DNA of 64,000 nt from Anoxybacter fermentans (GCF_003991135.1 NZ_CP016379.1:2976001-3040000); one strand, 5' to 3'. Numbered from the stretch's first letter, positions 42,276 to 52,891 are shown. A program made the numbers and translations. Notes: generated by a model from the sequence alone, not told the origin.

Positions 42276-43694
42276 ATGAAGGATATGAGTTATGAAAAGG
42301 TGATGGAGCGGAAAAATGAGATTATGAAACAGGCGATTGGGATTGATTATGGTAAGTTTGAATTAACCTCCATTGCCTTTGACTATGAGCGAATGATGGA
42401 AGAAGTAGGCTATAGTTTGGATGAAATCCGGCGAATTCAAAAGGAAACTGGGGTAGGAAATACTCCTTTACTGGAACTTAAGAATATAACCCGTCTGGTA
42501 CGTAAAACTGCCAGACCGGGGTACGGTGCCCGGATTTTCATAAAAGATGAAGCCTGTAACCCATCAGGAAGTTTTAAAGCGCGCAGAGCATCTGTTTCTG
42601 TATATCATGCTCAGAAGCACGGTTATAAAGGAGTTGTAGCTGCCACTAGTGGTAACTATGGTGCTGCTGTTGCTTCTCAGGCAGCTATACGAGGTTTAAA
42701 ATGTATCATTGTTCAGGAGGTTTTTGATAGTACAGGTTTAGGTCAACCTGAGATTTTGGAAAAGGGACGTAAATGTGAGGCATATGGTGCTGAGGTTTTA
42801 CAGTTAAGTGTAGGCCCTGAACTATTTTATACTTTTTTAAGAGTGTTGGAAGAGACTAGGTATTTTAATGCTTCTTTGTACACACCTTTTGGGATTGCTG
42901 GTGTAGAGACTCTTGGTTATGAAATAGTAGAGGAGATTCGTGAACGGGAAGGGCGGGACCCGGATGCTATCGTGATTACCCATGCAGGAGGCGGAAATCT
43001 AACAGGAACGGCCAGAGGTGTATTAAAGGCAGGAGCTAAAGATACAAAGATTATCGGAGCCAGTGTGAATTTAGTCGGTTTGCATATGGCCAGTGATAAA
43101 GCTTTTAATCGGAAGTCTTTTACCACAGGTCATACCGGATTTGGAATGCCATTTGCCACCTGGCCAGATAGAGCGGATGTACCTCGGAATGCGGCCCGGG
43201 CATTGAGGTATATGGATAGGTATGTAACTGTTACACAAGGAGAGGTATTTTATGTAACCGAAGCTTTAGCTCAATTGGAGGGACTGGAACGGGGACCAGC
43301 GGGGAATACTTCTCTGGCAGCAGCTATTTCTATTGCCCGGGAAATGAGAGAAGATCAGATTGTGGTGGTTCAGGAAACCGAATATACTGGAGCTGGTAAA
43401 CATCCGACTGCCCAGTTAACTCTGGCCAAAAAAATGGGTATAGAAGTACGGCTGGGTAATCCAGCAGATGATAAACCAGGTGAAAGGATCATTATCCCTG
43501 AGCATCCTGCCCAGATTAAAGCTAAGGATGTGGATATGGATAAGGTACGTAGATCTTATTTAAAGAATGTGATAGAAAAGACCGGTGTAACTTCAATTAA
43601 TGATGTAGAATTAGCTTTTCTTGCTGCTGAAGTTAAAGAGAGTGAAGAATATGTAAAACAGGTTATGCAGGAATTAGGAGTAATAGTTAGTTAA
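42276..43694 (+). CDS. ortB: 2-amino-4-oxopentanoate thiolase, beta subunit OrtB
   Basis: 472 residues, PLP-dependent fold-type II (threonine synthase-like). PLP lysine near residue 100 in NPSGSFKARRAS; phosphate-binding glycine-rich loop in TSGNYGAAVASQ; HAGGGNLTGTARG near the middle. Catalyses the CoA-dependent thiolysis with OrtA. ATG follows GAGGAGGAA. Downstream Nudix gene in the same direction. Confidence 0.95.
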   Translation: MKDMSYEKVMERKNEIMKQAIGIDYGKFELTSIAFDYERMMEEVGYSLDEIRRIQKETGVGNTPLLELKNITRLVRKTARPGYGARIFIKDEACNPSGSFKARRASVSVYHAQKHGYKGVVAATSGNYGAAVASQAAIRGLKCIIVQEVFDSTGLGQPEILEKGRKCEAYGAEVLQLSVGPELFYTFLRVLEETRYFNASLYTPFGIAGVETLGYEIVEEIREREGRDPDAIVITHAGGGNLTGTARGVLKAGAKDTKIIGASVNLVGLHMASDKAFNRKSFTTGHTGFGMPFATWPDRADVPRNAARALRYMDRYVTVTQGEVFYVTEALAQLEGLERGPAGNTSLAAAISIAREMREDQIVVVQETEYTGAGKHPTAQLTLAKKMGIEVRLGNPADDKPGERIIIPEHPAQIKAKDVDMDKVRRSYLKNVIEKTGVTSINDVELAFLAAEVKESEEYVKQVMQELGVIVS

Positions 43695-43715
43695 ATGTTG
43701 TGATAGGAGGAAGGA

Positions 43716-44153
43716 TTGTTGGAAGTAAAATTTTATTCATTAAAGGAAATACCTTTAGAAAAGATGCTGTATGCTGTGATAATGGCCAGATTTAAAGGAA
43801 AATGGATTTTTGTTCAACATCGGAACCGGAATACATGGGAATTACCTGGAGGGCGGGTCGAACCAGATGAATCTGTTTTTGATTGTGCTGGTCGTGAATT
43901 AATGGAAGAGACAGGAGCAATTAAATTTGCCCTTTTTCCTGTGGCTATCTATTCTGTTATAGAGGATAGTTCAAAGGAAAGCTATGGAATGCTCTTTTTT
44001 GCTGATGTTCATGAGTTAGGGCCATTACCAGCGGAATCTGAAATGGCACAACAGAAGCTGTATTTGGAATTACCGCAAAAGCTGACATATCCTGAGATTA
44101 TACCCCCTTTATTTTATCGGACATTGGAATTTATTATAAAACGGGGAATTTAA
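43716..44153 (+). CDS. Nudix hydrolase
   Basis: 145 residues with the complete Nudix box: G-G-R-V-E-P-D-E...R-E-L-M-E-E-T-G-A (near residues 45-68). MutT/NudX-like hydrolase of nucleoside diphosphate derivatives; substrate unknown. TTG start with ATAGGAGG. Inserted between ortB and oraS, so perhaps repairs a cofactor or nucleotide by-product used in the pathway; that is speculative. Confidence 0.88.
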   Translation: MLEVKFYSLKEIPLEKMLYAVIMARFKGKWIFVQHRNRNTWELPGGRVEPDESVFDCAGRELMEETGAIKFALFPVAIYSVIEDSSKESYGMLFFADVHELGPLPAESEMAQQKLYLELPQKLTYPEIIPPLFYRTLEFIIKRGI

Positions 44154-44175
44154 GTTAACAGGAGGTTGAGGAAAT

Positions 44176-44547
44176 ATGGCAGAGGAAAGACGGGATGATT
44201 TTCAAGAACGTCGTAAACATCTGGCTAATTTAAGTGATGAAGAACTTCATCAACGTTTCTGGGAGTTGGCGGAGAAGATTGTCGATCCGCTGATAGATCT
44301 GGCTTATAAGCATACTTCCCCATCTATTGAGAGGTCTGTGCTTCTAAGGATGGGTTTGAGTAGTCTGGAAGCTAAGGACCTGGTACAGATGATCTCTGAA
44401 AGAGACCTATTAGGTAAAGGTGCAGGACATATTGTCTGGAAAATTGCAAAAGAAAAAGGCTTAGGAATCCGTGAAGCAGGTCAGGCTTTAATTGAGGGTA
44501 AATATTGGGATGATGTAGAGGCAATCTTTAGAGGAGGTGGAAAGTGA
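44176..44547 (+). CDS. oraS: D-ornithine 4,5-aminomutase, S subunit
   Basis: 123-residue small subunit; recognised by RRKHLANLSDEELHQRFWELAEKIVDPLIDLAY and the YWDDVEAIF ending. Forms the alpha2beta2 enzyme with OraE to convert D-ornithine to 2,4-diaminopentanoate using adenosylcobalamin and PLP. ATG with ACAGGAGG. Stop TGA overlaps the OraE start. Confidence 0.95.
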   Translation: MAEERRDDFQERRKHLANLSDEELHQRFWELAEKIVDPLIDLAYKHTSPSIERSVLLRMGLSSLEAKDLVQMISERDLLGKGAGHIVWKIAKEKGLGIREAGQALIEGKYWDDVEAIFRGGGK

Positions 44548-46745
44548 TGAAGTTAGATCCAAATAAAAAGATTAATATTGATGAACTGTTGCAGGATCTG
44601 GAAAACTATAGGCCGCGGCGTAAAGGCTGGACCTGGCGTAAAAAAACAGATAAGCCAGTAAAAAAAGGACCTTTTACTTACTATCAGGTATCTGAAGATT
44701 TAAAAAATAGTATTCCATTACCTGCTGCCAAAAGCTTTGGCAATATTGATCCACAACCTGATTGTGTTATTACTACAGAGATTGCTTCCGGTAGATTTGA
44801 AGATGATATTCGTCGAATGCGGATGGCTGCCTGGCATGGTGCAGACCATATAATGGTTATCAGAACAATGGGCCAGAGCCATTTCGATGGTTTAATTGAA
44901 GGTACTCCAGAAGGAGTTGGTGGTGTACCCATAAGTCGTAAGCAGATTAGAGCCAGCCGGAAAGCTCTGGATATGATTGAAGATGAAGTAGGTCGGCCGA
45001 TTAATTTCCACTCTTACGTCAGTGGTGTAGCGGGGCCAGAGGTAGCTACTCTTTTTGCTGAAGAAGGAGTAAATGGGGCTCATCAGGACCCGCAATATAA
45101 TGTTCTTTACCGGAATGTAAACATGATTCGTTCCTTTGTAGATGCAGCGGTAGCTAAAAAATTAATGGCAGGGGCTAATATGCTCCAGATTGATGGTGCT
45201 CATAATGCCAATGCCACTGCACGTGAAGCATGGAAGGTTATGCCTGAACTTTTAGTTCAGCACGCAATAAATTCGATGTTTTCTATAAAGGCTGGAATGA
45301 AGAAAGAGAATATTGCTCTTTCAACTGTACCACCAACAGCTCCTCCGGCACCATGTATGAGGTTAGATTTACCTTATGCAGTTGCTTTAAGAGAACTTTT
45401 TAAAGGGTTTAAATTTAGGGCCCAGATGAACACCAAATATATGGAGTCCTGTACCCGGGAAGCTACTGTAACCCATGTGCTAAATCTGATGATTTCACGG
45501 TTAACTTCTGCTGATATACAAAGTACCATTACCCCTGATGAAGGGCGAAATGTGCCCTGGCATTATAATAACATCCATGCTATCAATACTGCTAAACAGG
45601 CATTAATTGGTATGGATGGTTTAATGGAGATGATTGAACTTAAAAAAGATGGATATCTCCGTGAAAAGGTAAGAGAAATTAAAGAAAGGGCTGTTCTCTT
45701 CTTAGAAGAAATTTTAGAAAAAGGCGGATATTTCAAGGCAGTAGAAGATGGCTTTTTTGTAGATTCTGGTTATTATCCTGAGCGAAATGGTGACGGAATT
45801 TCCCGTCAAATTGATGGCGGTGTAGGTGCTGGTACTGTTGTACCGCGGGATGATGATTATATGGCACCGGTCTGTGACCATTTTGGTTACAATAACCTGC
45901 CTGAAAATATTGAAAATCCCTGTGATTTGATTGATGGATGTACTCTCTGTAAACCAGAAAAGATTGTCTTTATTGATGAACTTGACCCAGAGGATAATGT
46001 TTATAAACGTTTAGAGAAAACAAAGGGTGTTCGCGGTGATGATTGTCTGATTAAACCGGAGGTAGAATGGGCCGGTGATGGTTGGGTAAATATAGTTCTC
46101 TTCTTACCTGTAGAAGAACGGATTGCAGAAGCAGCAGCTTTAGAGATAGCAAAGAAGATGGGCTTAAAGAATGTAGAAGTAATTCATAAACAGCAAATGC
46201 ATCCATCTGAAGGTACTTTTCTTGAGGTCAAAGGTCAGATAGAGTTTACCATTGATCCAAAAGAACTGGTAATTCCAGAAGAAGAAGAATTATTGGATGA
46301 TGATACAATTAGAGCCAATATTAAGGCAAAACCAATGCGCGTTGTTGCTGCAACTGTTGGGGAAGATGAGCATTCTGTAGGTATGAGAGAGATTATTGAT
46401 ATTAAACATGGTGGTATTGAAAAATATGGTATTAAGTGTACCTATCTGGGAACTTCTGTACCCATCGAAAAAGTTGTAAATGCCGCCATTGAAGTGAATG
46501 CAGAAGCAATTCTTATCAGTACCATTATTACCCATAATGATGTTCACCGTACAAATATGAAGAAACTTCACGATCTCTGTGTAGAAAAAGGAATCAGGGA
46601 TAAAGTCTGTCTGATTGCTGGCGGTACTCAGGTGACCAATGATATTGCTATTGAGTGTGGTATGGATGCTGGTTTTGGTCGCGGTACTAAAGGACATCAT
46701 GTAGCAAGCTTCCTTGTTAAACATCGTATGGAGAAAAAGAAGTAA
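44547..46745 (+). CDS. oraE: D-ornithine 4,5-aminomutase, E subunit
   Basis: 732 residues. Large subunit with the PLP/TIM-barrel part (N-terminal two thirds) and a C-terminal cobalamin domain showing DEHSVG (the DxHxxG base-off/His-on motif) near residues 606-611 and LIAGGTQVTNDIA at the end. ATG 44547 overlaps the oraS stop (TGATG) and has GAGGAGG upstream; a GTG one codon earlier is the alternative. Needs reactivation, probably by the next gene. Confidence 0.96.
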   Translation: MKLDPNKKINIDELLQDLENYRPRRKGWTWRKKTDKPVKKGPFTYYQVSEDLKNSIPLPAAKSFGNIDPQPDCVITTEIASGRFEDDIRRMRMAAWHGADHIMVIRTMGQSHFDGLIEGTPEGVGGVPISRKQIRASRKALDMIEDEVGRPINFHSYVSGVAGPEVATLFAEEGVNGAHQDPQYNVLYRNVNMIRSFVDAAVAKKLMAGANMLQIDGAHNANATAREAWKVMPELLVQHAINSMFSIKAGMKKENIALSTVPPTAPPAPCMRLDLPYAVALRELFKGFKFRAQMNTKYMESCTREATVTHVLNLMISRLTSADIQSTITPDEGRNVPWHYNNIHAINTAKQALIGMDGLMEMIELKKDGYLREKVREIKERAVLFLEEILEKGGYFKAVEDGFFVDSGYYPERNGDGISRQIDGGVGAGTVVPRDDDYMAPVCDHFGYNNLPENIENPCDLIDGCTLCKPEKIVFIDELDPEDNVYKRLEKTKGVRGDDCLIKPEVEWAGDGWVNIVLFLPVEERIAEAAALEIAKKMGLKNVEVIHKQQMHPSEGTFLEVKGQIEFTIDPKELVIPEEEELLDDDTIRANIKAKPMRVVAATVGEDEHSVGMREIIDIKHGGIEKYGIKCTYLGTSVPIEKVVNAAIEVNAEAILISTIITHNDVHRTNMKKLHDLCVEKGIRDKVCLIAGGTQVTNDIAIECGMDAGFGRGTKGHHVASFLVKHRMEKKK

Positions 46746-46828
46746 TCTAAGGCTCATTTAAAATCATGGTCTGGTGATAATGCCAGGCCTTATTTTCAAA
46801 TACCTGATTTTAAGAGAGGGAGATATTA

Positions 46829-48181
46829 ATGAAGGTAGATGTATTAGTTGCTGAGATTGGAAGTACAACTACAGTAGTTAATGCTTTTACAGATTTACAT
46901 ACTCCTGATCCCATTTTTCTGGGTCAGGGCCAGGCGCCAACAACAGTGTTAGAGGGAGATGTTACTATTGGTTTAAATAACGCTATTGAGGATTTAAAGG
47001 CCAATCTGGGGGTTTTAGAGCTGACCTGGGGAGAGATGCACGCCACCAGCAGTGCCGCTGGAGGCCTGAAAATGACTGTTCATGGTCTGGTATATGATAT
47101 GACCGTTAAAGCAGCGAGAGAGGCTGCTTTAGGTGCTGGAGGTGTTATTAGAGAAGTTACGGCAGGCCGGATAAAAGAACGGCACTTAAAAAAGATTTTA
47201 AAGATTAATCCCAATATAATTCTTCTGGCTGGAGGTGTAGATTACGGAGAAGAAGAAGTCATCCTGGATAATGCGGAAATGCTGGCAAAGCTGGAACTTG
47301 ATGTACCAGTTATCTATGCAGGAAATAAAGCGATTCAGGAAGATGTAAAAGAGATTTTAGAAGATGGAGGAAAAAAGGTATTTATAGTTGATAATGTCTA
47401 TCCCAATATTGATGAGTTTAATATTCTCCCTACCCGCAGGGTTATTCAGCAGGTATTTGAAGAACATATTGTCCGTGCACCAGGGATGTCTAAGATTAAG
47501 GATTTGATTGATGGGCCAATGATGCCCACTCCGGGTGCTGTGATGGAGGCAGCTCAACTATTATATGACCATATTGGTGATCTTATGGTATTAGATGTGG
47601 GTGGTGCTACTACAGATGTTCATTCTGTAACTGAGGGTTCGGGAGAGATACGGGATATTATGATCAGTCCTGAACCTACCGCCAAACGTACAGTAGAAGG
47701 GGATCTGGGAGTATTTGTAAATGCAATAAATTTGATTGAGCTGATAGGAAAAGAAGAGGTTGAGAAGGAATTAGGTGTTGAACTGGATCAACTTTTGGAA
47801 GAACGTAAGCCGATTCCCAGAACAAAAGAGGAAATTGAGCTGATTCAAATTCTAACCCGGGAGGCTGTTAATATTGCGGTGGATCGCCATGTGGGGCAGA
47901 TGAAGGACCTTTATGGTCCGACCGGGCGGGTTAAGGTAGCGGAAGGCAAAGATTTGACCAGAGTGAAGTGGATTATTGGTACAGGTGGGGCTTTGACACG
48001 GTTAAAAGCTGGCCCAGAGATATTGGGTAATTTACGCAGAGATAGAGGTAAAAAGTTATTACCTCCTCTGGATGCAGAAGTTTTAATTGATCATGATTAT
48101 ATCATGGCGTCTATGGGTGTAATGAGTAAGAGATTTCCGGAAGCTGCGTTAAAATTAATGCTAAAGAGTATGAAGTATTGA
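46829..48181 (+). CDS. Aminomutase-reactivating ATPase (GlmL/MutL-like)
   Basis: 450 residues, ASKHA-fold protein: LVAEIGSTTTVVNAF near the start and MVLDVGGATTDVHSV near residue 255, then IIGTGGALTRL. This family (MutL/GlmL, also annotated as OraS/OraE-associated reactivase) helps restore B12-dependent mutases whose cofactor is damaged. It directly follows oraE. Ends the ornithine operon, followed by a palindromic repeat. A role with OraE is inferred from position. ATG with GAGAGGGAG. Confidence 0.85.
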   Translation: MKVDVLVAEIGSTTTVVNAFTDLHTPDPIFLGQGQAPTTVLEGDVTIGLNNAIEDLKANLGVLELTWGEMHATSSAAGGLKMTVHGLVYDMTVKAAREAALGAGGVIREVTAGRIKERHLKKILKINPNIILLAGGVDYGEEEVILDNAEMLAKLELDVPVIYAGNKAIQEDVKEILEDGGKKVFIVDNVYPNIDEFNILPTRRVIQQVFEEHIVRAPGMSKIKDLIDGPMMPTPGAVMEAAQLLYDHIGDLMVLDVGGATTDVHSVTEGSGEIRDIMISPEPTAKRTVEGDLGVFVNAINLIELIGKEEVEKELGVELDQLLEERKPIPRTKEEIELIQILTREAVNIAVDRHVGQMKDLYGPTGRVKVAEGKDLTRVKWIIGTGGALTRLKAGPEILGNLRRDRGKKLLPPLDAEVLIDHDYIMASMGVMSKRFPEAALKLMLKSMKY

Positions 48182-48216
48182 TTTTATAAGATTGGTTTTT
48201 CTAGAAAATTAATAGT

Positions 48217-48438
48217 TGATTAAACTGTAAAAAGCTAATTTTGAGAGCCATTAAAATTTTTCGTTTAACCATCTTAGTGAGATTGAAGGAGAAATAAGGC
48301 CTCATATGAGGAGGTGATGAACTAATCAAGGGTCAGGAGGACCCATTGATTAGTGTGCCTTATTTCGACTGAAATCAAACTTTAGATGGTTCGAAAAATT
48401 TTTTATGAAGTGAAAAATTAACTTTTCGCAGTAAAATA
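48217..48438 (+). repeat. Palindromic MITE-like repeat, copy 6 (long form)
   Basis: TGATTAAACTGTAAAAAGC ... CGCAGTAAAAT with the two tip hairpins; located after the ornithine operon. Confidence 0.88.
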
Positions 48439-48443
48439 TAATA

Positions 48444-48473
48444 AAAGAGATCAGGCTAACACCTGATCTCTTT
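48444..48473. terminator. Bidirectional hairpin terminator
   Basis: AAAGAGATCAGG / CCTGATCTCTTT, T-run on the plus side and A-run before it, so it can serve the ornithine operon and, on the other strand, transcription from the MFS gene. Confidence 0.7.
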
Positions 48474-48625
48474 ATCCGAATATAGATTATATTCTTTCTT
48501 TAGTTTCCCTTTGGATATTCTCTGTAAAATCACTTAGATTTATTTCTCATATATTATCCTGAAGAACGATGACAAGCAGATATGGTATTTGTTATTTCTA
48601 TGCTTTCCAGATTTTTTTAAGGCTT

Positions 48626-49885
48626 TTACTCAACGCAATATATGTTTTTTATCACTTTTTTTGTTTCTATATTTTTTATAATAATTGATATTGGAGCAGC
48701 TATAATAGCAATTATTCCACAAAGTATCCAGGATATTCTTATTGGTAGTTGATTCGAAGATAAATCTATAAAGTTGCTTGAAATAATCCCTGTAATAAAC
48801 AATCCCAGGATCATACCCATTTGTGAAACGGCTGATTGAAAAGATAGTATAGTTGCTCTTTTATCAGATGGAATTCGATAATTTAAGAAAGTTTGTTTTG
48901 CAGGATTATACATGCCCCGTCCTATTTCATAAATTAAGAAAACAGTCAATACTGAAGCAAACGAATTAAATACACCACTTAAAATAAGCCAAAAGCCTGT
49001 CATAAAACAGGAATAAAATATCAGTTGATAATGATCTTTATGCTTTTTACTTAAATAACCGATTAACCAACTTCCAGACATTAAAAATATAGAATATATG
49101 CCTTTAATCCATCCAAAAATCCATATACCATGTCCAGAGAGGCTGACCAATCTTGGTTGTTGAAATGTGTTTCCTGCTGAATTAGAAAAACTAATTAATA
49201 TTTCAATAATGAAAAATATTAGTATTGGTTTGTTCATCATTCCATAGTTGATACTATCTTTTATAATTATCTTCATTGAACTGAGGGTATTTTTAAAATT
49301 GACAGACTTCTTTTTAAAATAAGGTTCTTTCATTATAGCTAATGTAAAAAAAGTTATGAGCAGACATAATATTATACTTACAATCCACGGAAGTTCATAT
49401 TTAAAATTGGCAAGATATGCCCCCAACAGCCCGCAAAAAAAGCCGGCAAAATATCTGATCATACCTGCCCGGGAAAATAAAAGTTCAAGCTTTATATTTT
49501 CTTTATTGAAAAATTTTAAATTGTCGACGACCCATGCTTCCAGGGCTCCTGACTGTAATGTTGCCCCTATAGCAGCTAAAATTTCAGCGACAATGAAGCC
49601 AGAAAAAGAGTTTGATTTTAAAAATATAATTCCAGATATAGAAAAACACAAAAATCCTAAAGAAACAGAGATGCGTCTACCATATAAATCTGCTATAATT
49701 CCTGTAGGTATTTCCATAATAAGTATTGTAGCAAAAAATACAGTTACTACAATATTAACATGGAAAAGATTCAACCCTTTATATAGTAAATATAATACAA
49801 AAGTAGTTCCTGTAATTTCAGTTATAAACAACTGGAAAAATACAATAATATAGTAATATTTTTTTATATTGCTTGATTCGCTCAC
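48626..49885 (-). CDS. MFS transporter, efflux type
   Basis: 419 residues with 11-12 hydrophobic segments and the MFS loop GIIADLYGRRISVSLG. Its start is a GTG with AGAGAGGTGA upstream. It resembles the transporter at 29.8 kb in length and motif layout (PTGxxADxxGR). Substrate unknown. Divides two catabolic gene groups and faces away from both. The 555 bases upstream hold a fitting promoter. Confidence 0.85.
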   Translation of the reverse strand: MSESSNIKKYYYIIVFFQLFITEITGTTFVLYLLYKGLNLFHVNIVVTVFFATILIMEIPTGIIADLYGRRISVSLGFLCFSISGIIFLKSNSFSGFIVAEILAAIGATLQSGALEAWVVDNLKFFNKENIKLELLFSRAGMIRYFAGFFCGLLGAYLANFKYELPWIVSIILCLLITFFTLAIMKEPYFKKKSVNFKNTLSSMKIIIKDSINYGMMNKPILIFFIIEILISFSNSAGNTFQQPRLVSLSGHGIWIFGWIKGIYSIFLMSGSWLIGYLSKKHKDHYQLIFYSCFMTGFWLILSGVFNSFASVLTVFLIYEIGRGMYNPAKQTFLNYRIPSDKRATILSFQSAVSQMGMILGLFITGIISSNFIDLSSNQLPIRISWILCGIIAIIAAPISIIIKNIETKKVIKNIYCVE

Positions 49886-50194
49886 TTAAATCACCTCTCT
49901 GGATAAAATATTTCTTACATATCATTATTTTTTAGCCATATCGATTAATTCATGATAACTCTATTGTATTTATTCAGAGAATCAGTGGAAGTGTTAAGAA
50001 TCTAGAACATGGAGTAATTTCTCCATTTTTTCTTACTGAAATATTCCGTCTATTATATGAGCATAAATGTATTGATTCATCTTGATAACATAGTTTTACT
50101 TTCTTAAATTTATAACTTAGCTATCTGTAATAGTTTGCATTTTATCAAATATTTCAAAATTTAGCAATTTATTTTTTATCACTTTTTAGCTTTG

Positions 50195-50223
50195 ATATTA
50201 CCATAATAAACAATCAAAGTCAA
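50195..50223 (-). promoter_or_regulatory. Candidate promoter for leftward MFS gene
   Basis: TTGACT, 17 bases, TAATAT on the minus strand, about 310 bases from the start codon. The rest of 49886-50440 shows no supported gene; a long leader would need to be real for this to drive the MFS gene. Confidence 0.4.
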
Positions 50224-50440
50224 TATTTTTATTTGTGGAAAACTTCTAATAGATTTTATTACTATAATAATTATTTAAAAATGGCGGAAAATAGAAGCAG
50301 AACTATGTAATCTGTTTTGGATGCAGTCAACGAAGTATATGATAAGGTAATTTTCAAAAGCCATATATCTATATTTGGGGCTCGAAACTGTCCTTTAAGA
50401 GATTCGATAATTCTGAATCAAGGTAGGAGGTGTAGAAGTT

Positions 50441-51688
50441 ATGAAAAAAAAACATTTATTATTTAGAAATAAAAATTTCTTTTTATTATGGTCGGGTCAA
50501 TTAATATCTAATATCGGAACAATATTTTATCGAATAGCATATATGTGGTGGATAACCAGAGCGAGTGGGTCCCCGTTGATTGTGAGTCAGATTGTTTTAT
50601 TATCAATTTTACCTGGTATTTTTTTTGGAATGATTGCTGGGAAATTTTCAGACAAGTTTAATCAAAAATGGATTATTGTTATTACTGATTTATTACAAGG
50701 TCTGGTTATTCTCTGGATTACAATTGTAGCCTTCAGGAGAAAATTGCATTTATATCATTTTTATATTACAGCCATGTTATCCAGTTTATTGATCTCTTTT
50801 TTTAGACCTGCTATATTTACTGCTATTCCTCGTTTAGTTGCTAAAGAAGATCTGGTTGTGGCCAATTCTTTACATTCATTAAGTAAGAACTTCAGTAATA
50901 TTCTTGGCCCTGCTTTGAGCGGTATTATTGTTGCTACTTTGGGTGTAGAGATTGCATTTTTAATTAATGCTTTATCTTTTTTAATTTCAGCTTTTGCTGA
51001 ACTTTTTATCCAAATGCCAGAAAGTCAAAGAAAACACAAAGAAGAGAAAAAGAACAAATCTTTTATTGCAGATATTAAAGAATCATTTGTTCAGGTATTA
51101 AATATACCCATTGCAAGATATGGTATTATTATCTTTGGAATGGTCAACTTTTTACTTACACCATTAAATTTGATTACTTTTGTGGCTGAAAAACTGAATG
51201 TGGGTGCTAATGGATATGGAATTTTGCAAACAAGTGAGGGTATTGGATTAATGGGAATTAGTATGATTCTCGGTACAGAATTTGTGAAAAAAAGATTGAA
51301 ACCTGGAAGAATGAATGTTTTAGCCATCTCTCTTCTTGCTGGTTCTATTATAATTGTGGGGCTCTCTAATATTTTTATATTAACCTGTCTGGCTCAATTA
51401 TTGATAGGTATAGCAGTTGGAATGGCAGCTATCTTATTAAATAGTTCTTTACAGACTCATATTGATAAAGAATGTTTAGGAATGTTTGTGGGGATAAGGA
51501 ATATGGTGATGGATTTCTTAATGCCATTAGGCCTTTTATTGAATGGTTTTTTTGCAAATTTATATTCAGTCAACCTGATTTTAGTGGTATCAGGTATTCT
51601 TATGTTTTCAAATTTAGTATGGATTTTAAAATTTAATGGTGCGATTTCTAAAAAAGAGAGTCAAAATGTTGACACTATTGAAGCATAG
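50441..51688 (+). CDS. MFS transporter, EntS/MacB-partner-like efflux type
   Basis: 415 residues, about 12 hydrophobic segments. N-terminus FLLWSGQLISNIGTIFYRIA and RFFRPAIFTAIPRLV-like RPAIFTAIPRLV are typical of the EntS/antibiotic-efflux MFS_3 group. ATG with GTAGGAGG. Monocistronic or read toward kdd 168 bases downstream. Could export a fermentation product; unsupported. Confidence 0.85.
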   Translation: MKKKHLLFRNKNFFLLWSGQLISNIGTIFYRIAYMWWITRASGSPLIVSQIVLLSILPGIFFGMIAGKFSDKFNQKWIIVITDLLQGLVILWITIVAFRRKLHLYHFYITAMLSSLLISFFRPAIFTAIPRLVAKEDLVVANSLHSLSKNFSNILGPALSGIIVATLGVEIAFLINALSFLISAFAELFIQMPESQRKHKEEKKNKSFIADIKESFVQVLNIPIARYGIIIFGMVNFLLTPLNLITFVAEKLNVGANGYGILQTSEGIGLMGISMILGTEFVKKRLKPGRMNVLAISLLAGSIIIVGLSNIFILTCLAQLLIGIAVGMAAILLNSSLQTHIDKECLGMFVGIRNMVMDFLMPLGLLLNGFFANLYSVNLILVVSGILMFSNLVWILKFNGAISKKESQNVDTIEA

Positions 51689-51856
51689 GGTCAAAATCCC
51701 TTAATAATTAAACTTTTGTAGTACTTTAATAGTGTTAACGTTCTAAGTTTAGGTTAACAAAAATATTCTTTAAAATTAGTAAATAGAGGACTAATATAAA
51801 ATATGGCGAAATATATAAAGATTGGAGATTAATATCTAAAAAAGGGGGTTATGTTG

Positions 51857-52891
51857 ATGAAAAAAGGATGTCCGTATGGAACACATCGGGTTATTGAGCC
51901 GAAGGGAACATTACCACAGCCTGCCTGGAAGATTGACAACACCATGGAGATTTATGACAACGAAATTTTAATCGATGTTCAGACCTTAAACATTGATTCG
52001 GCTAGCTTTACTCAGATCAAGGAAGAGGCCGGGGGAGATGTAGAAAAGATCAAAGCCAGGATGATGGAGATTGTAGAAGAAAGAGGCAAACATCACAATC
52101 CTGTGACCGGTTCTGGCGGTATGCTTATTGGTCGGGTTGCACAGATTGGAGAAAAATTGAAAGATCGGGATTTAAAAGTAGGTGACCGGATCGCAACATT
52201 GGTTTCTTTATCCTTGACTCCGCTTAGAATTGATAAAATTAAGGAAGTGCGTCCTGAGATTGATCAGGTTGATATTGAGGGCCAGGCTATTTTATTCGAA
52301 AGCGGGATATATGCTAAACTGCCTGATGATATGAGTGATACTCTGGCATTGGCGGTATTAGATGTGGCAGGAGCTCCTGCTCAGACTGCTAAATTGGTTA
52401 AACCCGGTGATACTGTGTTGATTATCGGTGCAGGTGGTAAGTCTGGTATGCTATGTCTTCATGAAGCGAAGAAACGTGCTGGTGTGACCGGTACAGTTAT
52501 CGGTATGGGTCATAGTGATGCCAGTTGTAATCGAATTCGTGAATTGGGTCTTGCTGATATTGTTCTTCAAGGTGATGCTACTAGACCTGTCGAGGTTTTA
52601 AGAATGGTTGAGGAAGCTACAGGTGGTAAACAGGTGGATGTGACTATTAACTGTGTAAATATTCCCGATACTGAAATGGCCAGTATTTTACCAACCAGGG
52701 ATGGTGGTATAATCTATTTCTTCAGTATGGCTACCAGCTTTACTAAAGCAGCTTTAGGTGCTGAAGGAGTTGGCAAAGATGTGATTATGATAATCGGTAA
52801 TGGTTATACAAAAGATCATGCTGAGATTGCTCTACATACTTTAAGGGAGAATCAGAAGTTAAAGGATATTTTTGAACGGTTATATGGTTAA
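51857..52891 (+). CDS. kdd: L-erythro-3,5-diaminohexanoate dehydrogenase
   Basis: 344 residues. NAD-dependent enzyme of lysine fermentation turning 3,5-diaminohexanoate into 5-amino-3-oxohexanoate. Recognised by the start KKGCPYGTHRVIEPKG, the medium-chain reductase-like Rossmann fold TVLIIGAGGKSGMLCLHEAK and the C-terminal NGYTKDHAEIAL. ATG 51857 is spaced correctly from AAAGGGGG; ATG 51851 lies too close. Partner enzymes of the lysine route (KamD/KamE, Kce, Kal) are not in the window; kamA is 2 kb away on the other strand. Confidence 0.93.
   Translation: MKKGCPYGTHRVIEPKGTLPQPAWKIDNTMEIYDNEILIDVQTLNIDSASFTQIKEEAGGDVEKIKARMMEIVEERGKHHNPVTGSGGMLIGRVAQIGEKLKDRDLKVGDRIATLVSLSLTPLRIDKIKEVRPEIDQVDIEGQAILFESGIYAKLPDDMSDTLALAVLDVAGAPAQTAKLVKPGDTVLIIGAGGKSGMLCLHEAKKRAGVTGTVIGMGHSDASCNRIRELGLADIVLQGDATRPVEVLRMVEEATGGKQVDVTINCVNIPDTEMASILPTRDGGIIYFFSMATSFTKAALGAEGVGKDVIMIIGNGYTKDHAEIALHTLRENQKLKDIFERLYG

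Noticed and set aside
48490-48625. Short coding-like piece (NLSDFTENIQRETKERI) on the minus strand after the MFS gene
   Set aside because: Too short, with stops on both sides and no recognised family; not reported as a gene.
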